DNA of 64,000 bases from the NCBI GenBank assembly GCA_032871835.1, contig CM065301.1:36402405-36466404 (forward strand), written 5' to 3'. The position numbers were made by a program, and so were the translations under genes. This document shows, in pieces, positions 49,113 to 60,785 of this stretch (position 1 is its first letter; each line of letters opens with the position of its first letter). Origin of the DNA: Dipteronia dyeriana. Its lineage: Eukaryota; Streptophyta; Magnoliopsida; Sapindales; Sapindaceae. Under the pieces are notes generated by a model that saw only the letters and a list, made by a program, of their open reading frames with translations, did not search any database and was not told where the DNA came from.

Positions 49113-49196
<84 letters not shown>
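49113..49196. repeat. TA microsatellite passing into TG microsatellite at the LTR edge
   Basis: (AT)29 runs to 49170, then (GT)13 from 49171 straight into the LTR start TGTTAG. The right flank of the LTR element is atatgttaat, and the run atatg also occurs at the TA/TG change point (49167-49171). Confidence 0.9.
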
Positions 49197-51360
49197 TAGT
49201 AGCAAACTTTGGTTAGGGACCAAAGAAGAATTTTCCACTTCCCAGCCTTCCTATAAGGGTCAGAATTCGGGCTTATATGACGGGGTGTCAAGGTCCCCGA
49301 GGTCGAGCTATCACACGATCCTACAAGTGCAAGGCGAGGCCACCCATACCATATGAGCATCTCGCACGTGTCCAGGCTTACCAAATAAAGCCCGACGAGA
49401 CTGCGTCAAGGTATCTCGTGACATTCTCCTAGAGCTTGCTACTATCTCTACTTTCACTAGGAGACCTTCAAAGTGCCGAACTTGTCTTGCAAAGGCACTC
49501 CTGCCTCGTTGAGGTGTAATCTCGATCTGTCCGAGCATAAAAGGAAGAAGCCCGTAAAGCCCCGTCGTCACCAAAAGCGCCAAGATCCACTGTAGATCCT
49601 GGTATGGTTAAATCAAGTAGCAAGAACAGTACTCGAGCATACCTCTCCACCCTTCCAGAAGCGAGCCAAGGTCGCCTGTTTATGGCAAACACCTTACTAG
49701 GGCTTGCCAGCCAAGCCCGCTACCCCGCAAAGAAGCCTGCATAATTAGGTCAAGCTACATGATAAAGCTCGACATAGCTAAACCAAGCTCTCAGCTACAA
49801 GGTTGGAACCCTGTGGGATATTTCACCCCTAAAATGGTTAGCACAAGCTCCATGAGAAAACTAGCATCTAGCTCCGTGACAATCGAGAAGTCCCTGGGGG
49901 ACCTCGCCAGTGTACTGGATCCTAGGGTACCTCACCCTCAAGGAATATCAAATGTCACATCGGGTAACCTCCATGAAGTAACTCTCCAAAGTGACATGCA
50001 CAACTAGAGCTCTCCTCTTGGCAACGTAGGAAGAGAGGATTGCCTTCCATGACATTTAAAGTACCATTAATGAGGTCAACCGCATTAATGGAGGCAGTCA
50101 ACCCAGTTAATGATATGATCAACACCATTAATATGAGAATATTCAACTCTTTAATGGCCATCATTAGTGAAAGAGTCCAAAGAGGAAACAAATACCTTTT
50201 CCTCCAAGATATCCTCCACAACCGATTATTGGGGGTCAACTATAACAGAAAATCCCGCTTATCAAGGAAATAAGAGTCCGAAGAGGAAACAATCATGTCT
50301 TCTCCGAGATAATAGCTACAAGCTGATCAACTACATTAAAGGAAGGATCGTATTCGATAAGGAAACAAAGAATAATTGAAAAGTCCCGGACTTGCACGTC
50401 CAGGTGGTCATCATGTATAAATATGCCTGTAAATGGCATATTGTATCGGGCTCCAATCAATGACAGAAGATACATGCTTTGTTTAGAGATCTTTCGACAT
50501 CATCGATGTATGTGTTACCTTTACCCAGAATATGCCGGTATCGGTCAACATTCGACCACCATTGTAAGCTCTCAGGAGCAACTACGTTGTATTACTTCAC
50601 CATTCTTGTAAGCTCCCCAGAGCATTCTTTGATATATACATAAGGAATGGTATTCCCTCTTCCTCCGGATACTGCCTTGGGGTTTTTCAGCATGTGATCA
50701 TTCGTGATGCTTTTTCCCCCTTGGTCAGTCCACCTCCCTCTACAAAAGATTTGTGTTTCTCTTACTTGTGTCCTGTGTAATGCATGCGTATATGAGTGCG
50801 AGCTAGATTCCTACCTCGCTGCACCTAGTGCTCTTATCTTCCTATCTACATGCTAAAGTCGCATATCAAGATGAGGAGAAACCACCCAGACCAGCTTGAA
50901 GAAAGTCGATGGGCTCTCCTGTATCATCTCTATGGGAGAAATTGAGCTATCCGACACTGGAGCTAGATAAGCCCCCTTCTTACTTGCTATCTAGGTCGGG
51001 TAATTACAGGAAGGAACCGGGCTCCAGGTACCATGACTGGCTCCGACCCTGACTGAGGACCAGGACCAAGATCAACCCTTTCACACCAGCAAGAGAACCT
51101 TAAGCTCCCTAGATCTACTTTATAAGCATGAAGCCCAACGGGCTGGATGACTTGTCTCATTGAGCTCCCAGATCTACTACATAAGCACGAAGCCCGACGG
51201 GTGGGATGACTTGTCTTCTACCTCCTGTTTCATCCTTCTTCATATTCATACAAGATCAGGTCAGGTATTCAACGATACCAACCATGGCCACCACCTCCGT
51301 GGTAGTGGTCTCGAGGGTGTTAATGGGGATTTCTCATCTCGAGCAAATTTCCCATCAACA
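49194..51360 (+). repeat. 5' LTR of the LARD element, 2167 bp
   Basis: It begins TGTTAGTAGCAAAC and ends CCCATCAACA. A TATA-like box TATAAATA lies at 50416-50423, so U3 would be about 1.2 kb. Close to the 3' end two copies of about 60 bp (gagctcccagatctacta.. ataagcacgaagcccgacgg) stand in tandem at about 51100-51220. Short open frames inside have no recognised family. Confidence 0.88.
50416..50423 (+). promoter_or_regulatory. TATA-like box of the LARD LTR
   Basis: TATAAATA in the context catgtataaatatgcc, also present in the 3' LTR near 56971. In the 5' LTR it is followed by a 135-bp segment (50433-50567) that the 3' LTR lacks. Confidence 0.5.
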
Positions 51361-51365
51361 CTTTC

Positions 51366-51383
51366 TGGCGCCGTCTGTGGAAA
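51366..51383 (+). other. primer binding site of the LARD element
   Basis: TGGCGCCGTCTGTGGAAA starts five bases after the 5' LTR end. It begins with the TGG expected from a tRNA CCA end. TGGCGCC-type sites are common in Tat-like Ty3 elements; I did not settle which tRNA it fits. Confidence 0.7.
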
Positions 51384-54266
51384 GTTTCCACACCCTTTTT
51401 GAAAGCCTCTATGTCTCTATATGAGTATCATTATACTATCGAGGTAACAGATTCATTATTCATGGAATATCATTTACTATATACGATGTTCTTTCTCCAT
51501 ACTTGTGTATATCGCCTATGCATCGCATGTGATGCTCATTTTATCATTTAACGAGTTTCGTTCATTGTGGAGCAAATATGGTACGTGGGATTCCTGGTGG
51601 AACCAGTTCATTATGCTACTCCTATGAAGCGAACCTGCTCAGATAATCGTGGAGCTCCAATACAGTAGCTCCCGGCTTAAAGATCTCCTATATAGCTGAA
51701 CCATTATGATACATCGAGAGCTTCTATACAGTAGAATTGCACCTCTCCTGCTCTTCTACAGTAGAATTGCACCTCTCCTGCTCTTCTACAGCAGATTCAC
51801 TCCGCCACCACTGTATCATTTATCCAGCAGGTCTACTGGGCTTCGACCTGTTCATACGGATCCCCTTATGCCTCCGGGTCCGCCCTTCGTAAGCTCCTAG
51901 GTAGCTGTAGCAGGTCAACTCATGAATCCGAGAAGCCAACTCAGCTGTGTAGCCTTTAGAGCAATATCACCAGTAGAGGCTTAGTGGCTCCTCACTTCGT
52001 GTACTGAGCCGGTCAATGCCTAAGTGAGCCACTGAGCTCCTAATTCATTCCAACAGGGTCCAGAGCTTTCATTTCAATTGTAGGGGACTCCAAAGATCCC
52101 AAGCATGCTTCTAGACCAGTACCAGACCGGTGGCTTCATGTTTACCGAGCTATTTACAGCCCTAACAAGCCACCGAAGCCCGATCTGATCGAGGAGAGCC
52201 CAGAGGTTTCCCACTCTTGGTAAGGTCTCCTACATGCCTAAGCTAACCTCTAGAGCAGCAGCCTCACAGTAAAGCCAAGTGGCTCCTCACTTCTTATACA
52301 TGGCCAGTCAACGCCCAATTGAGCCACTGAACTCTTATTTTGTTCCAGCATGGTCCAGAGCTTTATTTCAATTGCAGGGGACTCCAAAGACCCCAAGCAT
52401 GCTTCTGGTCCAGTACCAGACCGGTGGCTTCATGTTTACCAGGCCATTCACCGCCCTAGCAAGCCACCGAAGCCCGATCCGATCGAGGAGGTCTCAGAAG
52501 CTTCCCTCATTTGATAAGGCCACTTACGTGCCTAAGCAAGCTTATAGAGCAGTAGCACCGCTACAAGACCAGTGGCTTCGCTCTATATGTACCGGGTCAT
52601 TCATCGCCCTAGCAAGCCACCGAAGCCCGATCTGATCGAGGAGAGCCCAGATGTTTTCCACTCTTGGTAAGACCTCCTACATGCCTAAGCTAACCTCTGG
52701 AGCAGCAGCCTCATTATAAGGCCAAGTGGCTCTTCACTTCTTATATAGGGCCGGTCAACGCCTAATTGAGCCACTGAGGTCCTGTTTCGTTCCAGCATGG
52801 TCCAGAGCTTTCTTTCAGTTGTTGGGGGCTTCTTGAAATCCCAAGTATGCCTATGGTCCGGTACCAGATAGGTAGCCCATCTTCATTCATATAGGGTCAT
52901 CCAATGCTCAAGTGAGTCACCACTCATCCCGGAGGGGTCTAGAGTCTTCTCTCCGTCACGGGAAACTTCTAGAATCCTGAGCATGTTTCCAGACAGTTAC
53001 TAGGCCGGTGTCTTCTCTCCATTTGTATGGGGCCATTCATCGCCCTAGCGAGCTACCTTGGTCCCGATCTACCTCTCTGATTAGTCTCCTCAATAGTAGC
53101 AGCTCCTTTCTCCTTAGTCTCTTTGCTTGGTTGAAGGACGGGTCATCATCCCTTAACACTGCTACTTTAGAGCCAGCTTCCACCACCTTGGTTGGATCAA
53201 CTTCAATCAACCTTGACCTTCATCTCATCAGTTAGATCAATCGAGATCTCTCCTCCCTCTCTTACCTCTCCTACCTTGGTAACACCAATTCGGACCTCTA
53301 CTTTGACAGATTCAGATAGAAAGGTAGGCAGACTTGAAGCCCCCCATGCATCTGCAGCAGCAGAGGACTTCAAGGTAGTTCCTACCTCAACACGACTAGA
53401 CATGAAAGCAGAAATGGGAACCAAGTCCTCCTCATCATCTGTGCATCCGTCATCTCAATAATTTATGGCTTCAGTCAGAGCGTACCCTGGTAACTCTCAT
53501 CTTTCTCTGTGATCTATTCAATGTATCCATCCTCCAATGATGATTAGGTCAGAGGGAAGAAGAGCTTGAGCTGCCTAGCAAGCAACACAGAAGCGACATT
53601 CAACAAATGAATCACCCACCTTGGCTCCCAAAGTAGCCACGCTGCCATGTAGAGTTTAAACCACTCCTACCATGTGGTCGTGGGTTGAAGAAGTAACCAT
53701 CCTCCTTGGCTGGCACGAGCTCGACCTTAGCAAACACCAGCTTGCTCTCGAAGATTATCATACCGATGGCTCCTCTCCATTTGTACGAGGCCTTCCAATG
53801 CCCTAGTGAGCCATCGAGGTCTCGAACCGTTCGGGGAGCACCCAAAGGTCCTGATTCCTTCACAGTGGGGTCTCGAGCTCCATTACGATTGTTGAAGACT
53901 CGCATCTACCCCAATCGGACTTCCAAACCGGTTACGTAACTTGGGGACTAGAAGCTCAATATTTTCTTAGTACTCCAGTGAGAGTGGCGATGACCCTAGC
54001 GTGAGACAATTTCCTCTAGTTCGCAATAAAAAACGTCTTTTACGGAGAGCCATTATACTATCTACACTCATAATGCAGATCATCTCAAGAGATTTTACTT
54101 GTTAAAAAACTCCTAGAGCGAGACTGGTTATCAACTGATACCACCATGCATTGATACAACTTCGTATCAGCTCGCCATGAGTTTGCATATCTTTTGGCTT
54201 CGGTATCCATAATAAATACTTCCAGGAAGATCGCCATTACCAGGAGAGCTACAGCGCACACCTGAT
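51384..54266 (+). other. LARD internal region, non-coding, with imperfect repeats
   Basis: Short tandem copies of about 30 bp (ttctacagtagaattgcacc) lie at 51722-51790. From about 51930 to 53070 longer blocks recur: tggtccagagctttatttca-like runs near 52049, 52351 and 52801; agccaccgaagcccgatc near 52168, 52461 and 52614; aagtggctcctcacttctt near 51985, 52274 and 52722. Blocks recur at uneven spacing, so they have been rearranged. No retroviral domain in six frames. Confidence 0.7.
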
Positions 54267-54428
54267 GCCTTGGACCAGATCGAATCCCTCCAGAAGGATC
54301 ACCTTGACTAGGAGAGATAGATAGCCCTCATAATTCCCCGGGCTAGATTAATCCCTCCAGGAGGATCACCATGGTAATTCGACAATGATCGCCTTGAGAC
54401 CAGGAAATAGCTTGATAGCGCTCCTGAT

Positions 54429-55440
54429 GCCTCGGTAGGGCACCACCCCTTGCCAAGAAGGGTCTGAGTGTAAGAGCATAGTTGCCATCCAGATCTCTAG
54501 ACCAGGGATTGATCGGGGAAGCCCCCTCATCACCCCTGATGCCTTGGTCGGGTGACCTCCCCCAAGAACGATCCGAGTGAAAGAGCATAGTTGCCATCCG
54601 GATCGAAATACCAGGATATAGCTAGATAGCGCTCTTGATGCCTTGGTCGAGCTATGACCCCAAGAAGGGTTTGAGTGTAAGAGCATAGTTACCATCCGGA
54701 TCAAAATACTAGGATATAGCTAGATAGAGCTCCTGATGCCTTGGTCGGGCTACGACCCCTAAGAACGGTCTGTGTGTAAGAGCATAGTTGTCATCCGGAT
54801 CAAAATACCAGGATATAGCTAGATAGCGCTCCTGATGCCTTGGTCGGGCTACGACTCCCAAGAAGGGTCTGAGTGTAAGAGCATAGTTGCCATCCAGATC
54901 GAAATACCAGGATAAAACTAGATAGCCCTCCTGATGCCTTGGTCGGGCTACGACCCCCAAGAAGGGACTGAGTGTAAGAGCATAGTTGCCATCCAGATCA
55001 AAATACCAGGATATAACTAGATAGCGCTCCTGATGCCTTGGTCGGGCTATGACCCCCAAGAAGGGTCTGTGTGTAAGAGCATAGTTGCCATTCATATCAA
55101 AATACCAGGATATAGCTAGATAGCACTCCTAATGCCTTGGTCGGGCTACGACCCCCAAGAAGGGTCTGAGTGTAAGAGCATAGTTGCCATCCGGATCAAA
55201 ATACCAGGATATAGCTAGATAACGCTCTTGATGCCTTGGTCTGGCTACGACCCCCAAGAAGGGTCTGAGTGTAAGAGCATTGCTGCCATCCAGATCTCGA
55301 TACCAGGATATAGCTAGATAGCACTCCTAATGCCTTGGTCAGGCTACGACCTCCAAGAAGGATCTAAGCGTAGGAGCATAGTTACCTGCTAGATCACGAG
55401 ATCAGAACAACCAAAAGGTAATTCTGCTGCCTTGGCCGGG
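54429..55440. repeat. 99-bp tandem array, about ten units
   Basis: Counting from gccttggtc, units start at 54429, 54541, 54640, 54738, 54837, 54936, 55035, 55134, 55233, 55332 and 55429. Spacings are 98-99 bp after the first. Each unit has ctacgacccccaagaagggtct, taagagcatagttgccatcc, then ataccaggatatagctagata. Because 99 is a multiple of three, one minus-strand frame stays open for 128 codons (54709-55095), with a 33-residue repeat containing DGNYALT and RPRHQE. No known protein family; probably not coding. Confidence 0.9.
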
Positions 55441-55733
55441 CCAACCCCGCTAGGAAGGATCTAAATGGCATAGATGCCTACCAGAATCATTTTTCCAGCT
55501 CATCTAAGTACCGTGATTCCTGGAAAAGGAACTCTAGGCACCCATATTAACCGCAGAAGCTTCATCCGACATGATCGAGCAATACACTCATTTATTTTGC
55601 AGGAATGAATAGTACCCAGATTCTCTAAGCCAATCACTGGGAACGATACTGGTTACCAATAAAAAGGGTCAAGCAAAATTCTTCATGTAGTACAAGATTC
55701 AGACTTCAACCCTAAATACTTACCGGTGTTCAA

Positions 55734-55748
55734 GTCAGATGGGACTTC
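55734..55748 (+). other. polypurine-tract position of the LARD element
   Basis: The bases before the 3' LTR read cagatgggacttc. Only agatggga is purine-rich, so this is a weak tract, identified by position alone. Confidence 0.4.
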
Positions 55749-57780
55749 TGTTAATAGCAAAATTTGGCTAGGGACCAAAGAAGAATTTTCCACTTCCCAG
55801 CCTTTCTGCAAGGGTCCGAATTCGGGCTTATATGACGGGGTGTCAAGGTCCCCGAGGTCGAGCTACCACACGATCATACAGGAGCAAGGCGAGGCCGCCC
55901 ATACCTTCTGAGCATCTCGCAAGTGTCCAGGCTTACCAAATAAAGCCCGATGAGACCGCGTCAATGTATCTCGTGACACTCTCATAGAGCTTGCTACTAT
56001 CTCTACTTTCACTAGGAGACCTTCAAGGTGCCGAACTTGTCTTGCAAAAGAACTCCTACCTCGTCGAGGTGCAATCTCGACCTGTCCGATCATAAAAGGA
56101 AGAAGCCCGTAAAGCCCCGTCGTCACCAAAAGCGCCAAGATCCACTGTAGATCCTGGTATGGTTAAATCAAGTAGCAAGAGCAGTACTCGAGCATACCTC
56201 TCCACCCTTCCAGAAGCTAGCCAAGGTCGTCTATTTATGGCAAAAACCTTACCAGGGCTTGCCAGCCAATCCCGCTACCCCGCTAGGAAGCCTGCTTAAT
56301 TAGGTCAAGCTCCATGATAAAGCTCGACGTAGCTAAACCAAGCTCCCAGCTACATGGTTGGAACCCTGTGGGATATTTCACCCCTAAAATGGTTAGCACA
56401 AGCTCCATGGGAAAACTAGCATCTAGCTTCGTGACAATCGAGAGGTCTCTGGGGGACCTTGCCAGTGTACTGGATCCTAGGGTACCTCGCCCTCAAGGAA
56501 TATCAAATGTCACATCGGGTAACCTCCATGAATTACCTCTCTAAAGTAACATGCAGAACTAGAGCTCTCCTCTCGGCAACGTAGGAAGAGAGGATTGACT
56601 TCCATGACATTTAAAGTACCATTAATGAGGTCAACCTCATTAATGGAGATAGTCAACCCAATTAATGACATGACCAACACCATTAATAAGAGAATATTCA
56701 AAACTTTAATGACCATTATTAGTGAAAGAGTCCAAAGAGGAAAAAAATACATTTTCCTCCAAGATATCCTCCACAATCGATTATTGGGGGTCAACTATAA
56801 CAGAAAATCCCGCTTATCAAGGAAGGAAGTGTACGAAGAGGAAACAATCATATCTTCTCCGAGATAATAGCTACAAGCCGATCAACTACATTAAAGGAAG
56901 GATGGCATTCGATAAGAAAACAAAGACTAATTGAAGAGTCCCGGACTTGCACGTCAAGGTTGTCATCATGTATAAATATGCCTGTAAGCTCTCTAGAGCA
57001 ACTACGTTGTATTACTTTACCATTCTTGTAAACTCCCCATAGCATTCTTTGATATATACATAAGGAAGGGTATTCCCCCTTCCTCTGGATACTGCCTTAG
57101 GGTTTTTCAGAATGTGATCATTCGTGATGCTTTTTTCCCCTTGGTCAGTCCACCCCCCTCTACAAAAGATTTGTGTTTCTCTTACTTGTGTCCTGTGTAA
57201 TGCATGAGTATATGAGTGCGAGCTAGATTCCTACCTCGCTGGACCTAGTGCTCTTATCTTCCCAGCTACATGCTAAAGTCACATATCAAGATGAGGAGAA
57301 ACCACCCAGACCAACTTGAAGGAAGTCGATGGGCTCTCCTGCATCATCTCTATGGAAAAAATCGAGCTCTCCGACACTGGAGCTAGATAAGCCCCCTACT
57401 TACTTGCTATCTAGGTCGGGGAATTACCGGAAGGAACCAGGCTTCAGGTACCATGACGGGCTCCGACCCCGACTGAGGACCAGGACCAAGATCAACCTCT
57501 TCACACCGGCAAGAGAACCTCAAGCTCCCCAGATCTACTTCATAAGCACGAAGCCCGATGGGCGGGATGACTTGTCTCCTTGAGCTCCCAGATCTACTAC
57601 ATAAGCAAGAAGCCCGACGGGTGGGATGTCTTGTCTCCTACCTCCTGTTTCATCCTCCTTCATATTCATACAAGATCATGTCAGGTATTCAACGATACCA
57701 ACCCTGGCCACCATCTCCGTGGTAGTGGTCTCGAGGGTGTTAATGGGGATTTCTTATCTCGAGCAAATTTTCCGTCAACA
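55749..57780 (+). repeat. 3' LTR of the LARD element, 2032 bp
   Basis: It starts TGTTAATAGCAAAA and ends CCGTCAACA. It is colinear with the 5' LTR except for 135 bp missing after the TATA-like box, at a TGTAA that occurs at both edges of the segment in the 5' copy. Confidence 0.88.
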
Positions 57781-58105
57781 ATATGTTAATATATAAATAA
57801 TATATATTATTATACTATATATAATAATATATATAATATAAATTATATTATTATATATATAATTGTATACATAATATATATATATATATATTAATATTAA
57901 TATTATTATTAATATGTATTATCTAAATTATTAAGATTTTAATGTGAAACCAAACAAAATTATCTAATATTCCCAGGAATCTGATGTAATGTTCTCATAC
58001 ATAACCAAACACATATATACAAGTTTCTCATGAATAACATTACCGTATTTAATTTTTCCAGCAATTAGATTATTTTGATTACCTCGTACTAAATGGCTCT
58101 ATAGT

Positions 58106-59014
58106 GTTTTCTAAAAAGTGTGAAATGAGTCAAATGACCAATAATACCGATACCAATATCTCAAAAGTCAGATTTTTGGAATGGTAACAAACATATAGCT
58201 ATTTTTTTAATATATATAGTTGTTTTAACGAATCTCGTAGGTGATAATTTCAATAAAATCTACTCTTAAACAAAATAATGAAGTAGAATAGTAGATACTA
58301 GTAAAATGGCCCGCGCTTTGCTGCGAGAGTATTTTACCATTTTATATATTATTTTCAATTTTAATAAATTTAATTCATAATTTAAAATTTTATTTATCTA
58401 AATTTTGAAAAAAAAAAATTAAAATATAAAATATATTTTAATCAAACATAAAATGATAATAAAGTAAAATAATAATTCTATACCAAATAAAAATATCAGT
58501 TAAAGTGATATATATACATAAAAATATAAAAACAATATATGCATAGTGCATTAAATATTAATATGAGAAACAAAAGTCTATGCATTAAATATTAATGTGA
58601 AACAAAAGTATCATACATTACACATATTTTGTCTATTAAAATGAATTTATTTAATTAAATGGGTAAGTGTAACAAATATTAAATATATTTAATATTAAAC
58701 TTATGACATCTTTTAAAAGTTAAGCAGACTAAAAAACCGAAAGAAAATAAGTTGAATCTTATTTGTTTATTTTTGACTGCATAAATTTATAGGCAAATCA
58801 AATTGGATCTTGAAACATGAGATTTTTTTTATAGCAATTTTTTTTTCAATATTTATGATTTGAAATTCAGCTACTCTATAAAGAAAACTTTGTTTATCAA
58901 CCAAATTTAAAAAGCAAGTCTAGCAATTTTTTGACTCTGTTTTATTGAAGCTTGAATTATTAGTTTTGTGGTAGTGGATGAGTGTATTTTTGTTTTGTTT
59001 TTTATAAAGATAAA

Positions 59015-59018
<4 letters not shown>
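58106..59018. other. AT-rich intergenic stretch
   Basis: A short phrase tgaaacaaaagt..cattaaatattaat is duplicated near 58550-58610. No gene or element end was recognised. Confidence 0.4.
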
Positions 59019-59085
<67 letters not shown>

Positions 59086-59805
59086 AGAGTGAGAATAACA
59101 ATGGGTCGGGTTCAGGCGGGTTTGAGAAAAACCAAACCCAAATCCACGAAATAAAATGACATCCAAACCCATCCACGAACCCACGAAATCTAGTGGGTTC
59201 GGGTTTCACCAGTGGATTTTAGCAACATTCAGACCCGTCCATGAACATACGAACTCCTGATGATTTGTTGTTCCAAAGCGACTCACTCCTATGTACGTAA
59301 CTCGGTCTGAGTCAAAACCTAGTTGCCGATAGTCATCCACGTTGGTTTTCTTCTTTCAGACTTTAGAGAAAATGAAAAAAAATATAAAATAAGTTGCAGA
59401 TAAAATAAATGGAGAAGATGATTTTTAATTTTGAAGAGAGAGTGTGAGGTTGAAGATCGAGAAAAAACAAGAAAATGAAGACAAAAGATAATAATAATAA
59501 TAATAATAATGAAATATATTTTAAAATCTGAAAAGACAAATAATAGTGGCCAATTGTATGTGATGTATGACAAAATGAAATATAAAAATAATTATTATAC
59601 TATTATTTGGTAAATAATTATTAAACCAAACGGGTTCATGGGTTCGGGTTTGGTTTTTTTCCACACCCAAACCCGAACACAAACCCGTCCACGGGTTCAA
59701 TTTTTCCATACCAAACCCTCTCCAAGCGGGTTGGGTTCGAACGGATCCCACGGGTTCGAGTTTAATTGTTATCCCTAATTGAGAGAAAGAGAAAAAGACG
59801 ATGGG

Positions 59806-59873
<68 letters not shown>
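59019..59873. repeat. GA microsatellite interrupted by a transposon
   Basis: (GA)n runs at 59019-59082 and 59809-59873 lie on either side of the hAT element 59090-59777. The short bridge 59786-59808 (aaagagaaaaagacgatgggta) separates the element from the second run. Confidence 0.9.
59090..59777. mobile_element. hAT-type non-autonomous element, 688 bp, exact 8-bp target duplication
   Basis: attgagag flanks both sides exactly (59082-59089 and 59778-59785), the 8 bp expected of hAT elements. Ends are TGAGAATAACAATGGG and, inverted, TAGGGATAACAATTAAAC. Subterminal gggttcgggtttggt-like runs are inverted between the ends. No transposase. The TAGGGAT start is shared with the elements at 17240 and 25946. 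Confidence 0.85.
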
Positions 59874-59875
<2 letters not shown>

Positions 59876-60560
59876 GGTACTATTGTAGCGGTTGAGTGTC
59901 ATTTTACTTTGTAAATAAATAGAAAAACCTATTAAATTTTACTACTCACGTAGATAGTACAATTTTAAGATGAGTTTTAGTATATAATAATTGTTAAAGA
60001 TTTTCAATTTTAAAATTAGTCATATAATTAATACATATTATTATGTTTCCATTTATTATATATTTAATTAGATAGTCAATTATTATCAAATCATATAATA
60101 ATTAACTACCTAATTAAATATATAATAAATGGAAACATAATAATAAGCGAGTTGTCGTTACCGTATCATTAGCATATCATCTTATGATTTGTGTGGTGAT
60201 GACAATTCACATAACACATCATTCGAGTTGAATTTTAGATTATTACTCTTTAAAATATATAATAATATCTCTTACGTTATAAAATTTAAAATATATATAT
60301 AAGGTCAAACTAAATCTACTTAAATTTATGATTTAAAATTTTAACTATATATATTTTCTAATTCCTTAGAACCTACACACATAAAACTGATTATTTTGTT
60401 TTAATAATATTAAGGATTCTTTAAGACATTTCCCAATTTGTCTTTTATAAAATTTATGGTATATGTATAATGCCCATATATTTATTCCCACACAATGCGA
60501 GAGATATCTATCCCCATGATATGGGGGAGAAAATCAGAAAATTTCCAGAGAAAGGGTGTG
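59874..60560. other. AT-rich upstream region of the lectin pseudokinase gene
   Basis: A palindrome at about 60020-60145 (taattaatacatattattatgtttccatttattatat against atataataaatggaaacataataata, both arms read in part) with spacer forms a strong foldback of some 120 bp. No gene. Confidence 0.45.
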
Positions 60561-60568
60561 TATAAAAC
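60561..60568 (+). promoter_or_regulatory. TATA box of the lectin pseudokinase gene
   Basis: TATAAAAC at 60561-60568 in gtgtgtataaaaccagg. A start about 30 bp downstream would give a 5' leader of roughly 300 nt to the ATG at 60897. Confidence 0.55.
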
Positions 60569-60596
60569 CAGGAACTGTAGTTAGTGGAAGAAAACA

Positions 60597-60785
60597 ATGA
60601 AAAGAACATCGGTTCCCTCAAAAGGCACAAAAATTGTATCTCCCTTCTGGCCTTCTCTCATGCTAGTTACCAATATTCAAAATCCACTCTCTTTTTTCTA
60701 TCAAAAGTTGAACCCAAAAAGCACCTGTTTTGTCTTCTCATGTCTTTGTTTCTCCTCTCCCTCTCCTCTCTCCTCTCTCCTGTGA
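60597..60785 (+). other. upstream ORF in the lectin pseudokinase leader, 62 codons
   Basis: An ATG at 60597 opens 62 codons (MKRTSVPSKG..) and stops before the main ATG; a second frame with ATG at 60739 overlaps it. They would lie in the leader if transcription starts near the TATA box. Upstream ORFs often lower translation of the main frame; whether this one does is unknown. Confidence 0.4.

Larger units (their letters stand above)
49194..57780 (+). mobile_element. non-autonomous LTR retrotransposon of LARD type, 8.6 kb
   Basis: Two direct LTRs (49194-51360 and 55749-57780) start TGTTA and end CAACA. A primer binding site follows the left LTR, which sets + orientation. The internal 4.4 kb has no gag, protease, RT or integrase in any frame; it is made of imperfect internal repeats and a 99-bp tandem array. 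LTRs look well above 90 percent identical by eye outside one 135-bp indel, so it is younger than the Athila-like element. It must have been mobilised by proteins of another element. A likely 5-bp target duplication is atatg (57781-57785, and 49167-49171 before the expanded TG run). Confidence 0.88.
48899..58105. mobile_element. small inverted-repeat element split by the LARD retrotransposon
   Basis: The left end (gctgattggtatgcggtaatc, 48899) and the inverse of the right end (gagccatttagtacgaggtaatc, right limit about 58105) look like terminal inverted repeats. Between them only about 300 bp on each side belong to this element, both ending in TA microsatellite; the rest is the LTR element 49194-57780. 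The match is imperfect, so this is moderate evidence. Confidence 0.4.

Noticed and set aside
52279..52635. 118-codon frame in the LARD interior as gag
   Set aside because: No capsid or zinc-knuckle motif; its repeated SHRSPI phrases come from the repeated DNA blocks.
58968..59184. Arg-Glu or Ser-Leu repeat frames
   Set aside because: They are translations of the GA microsatellite and the edge of the hAT element.
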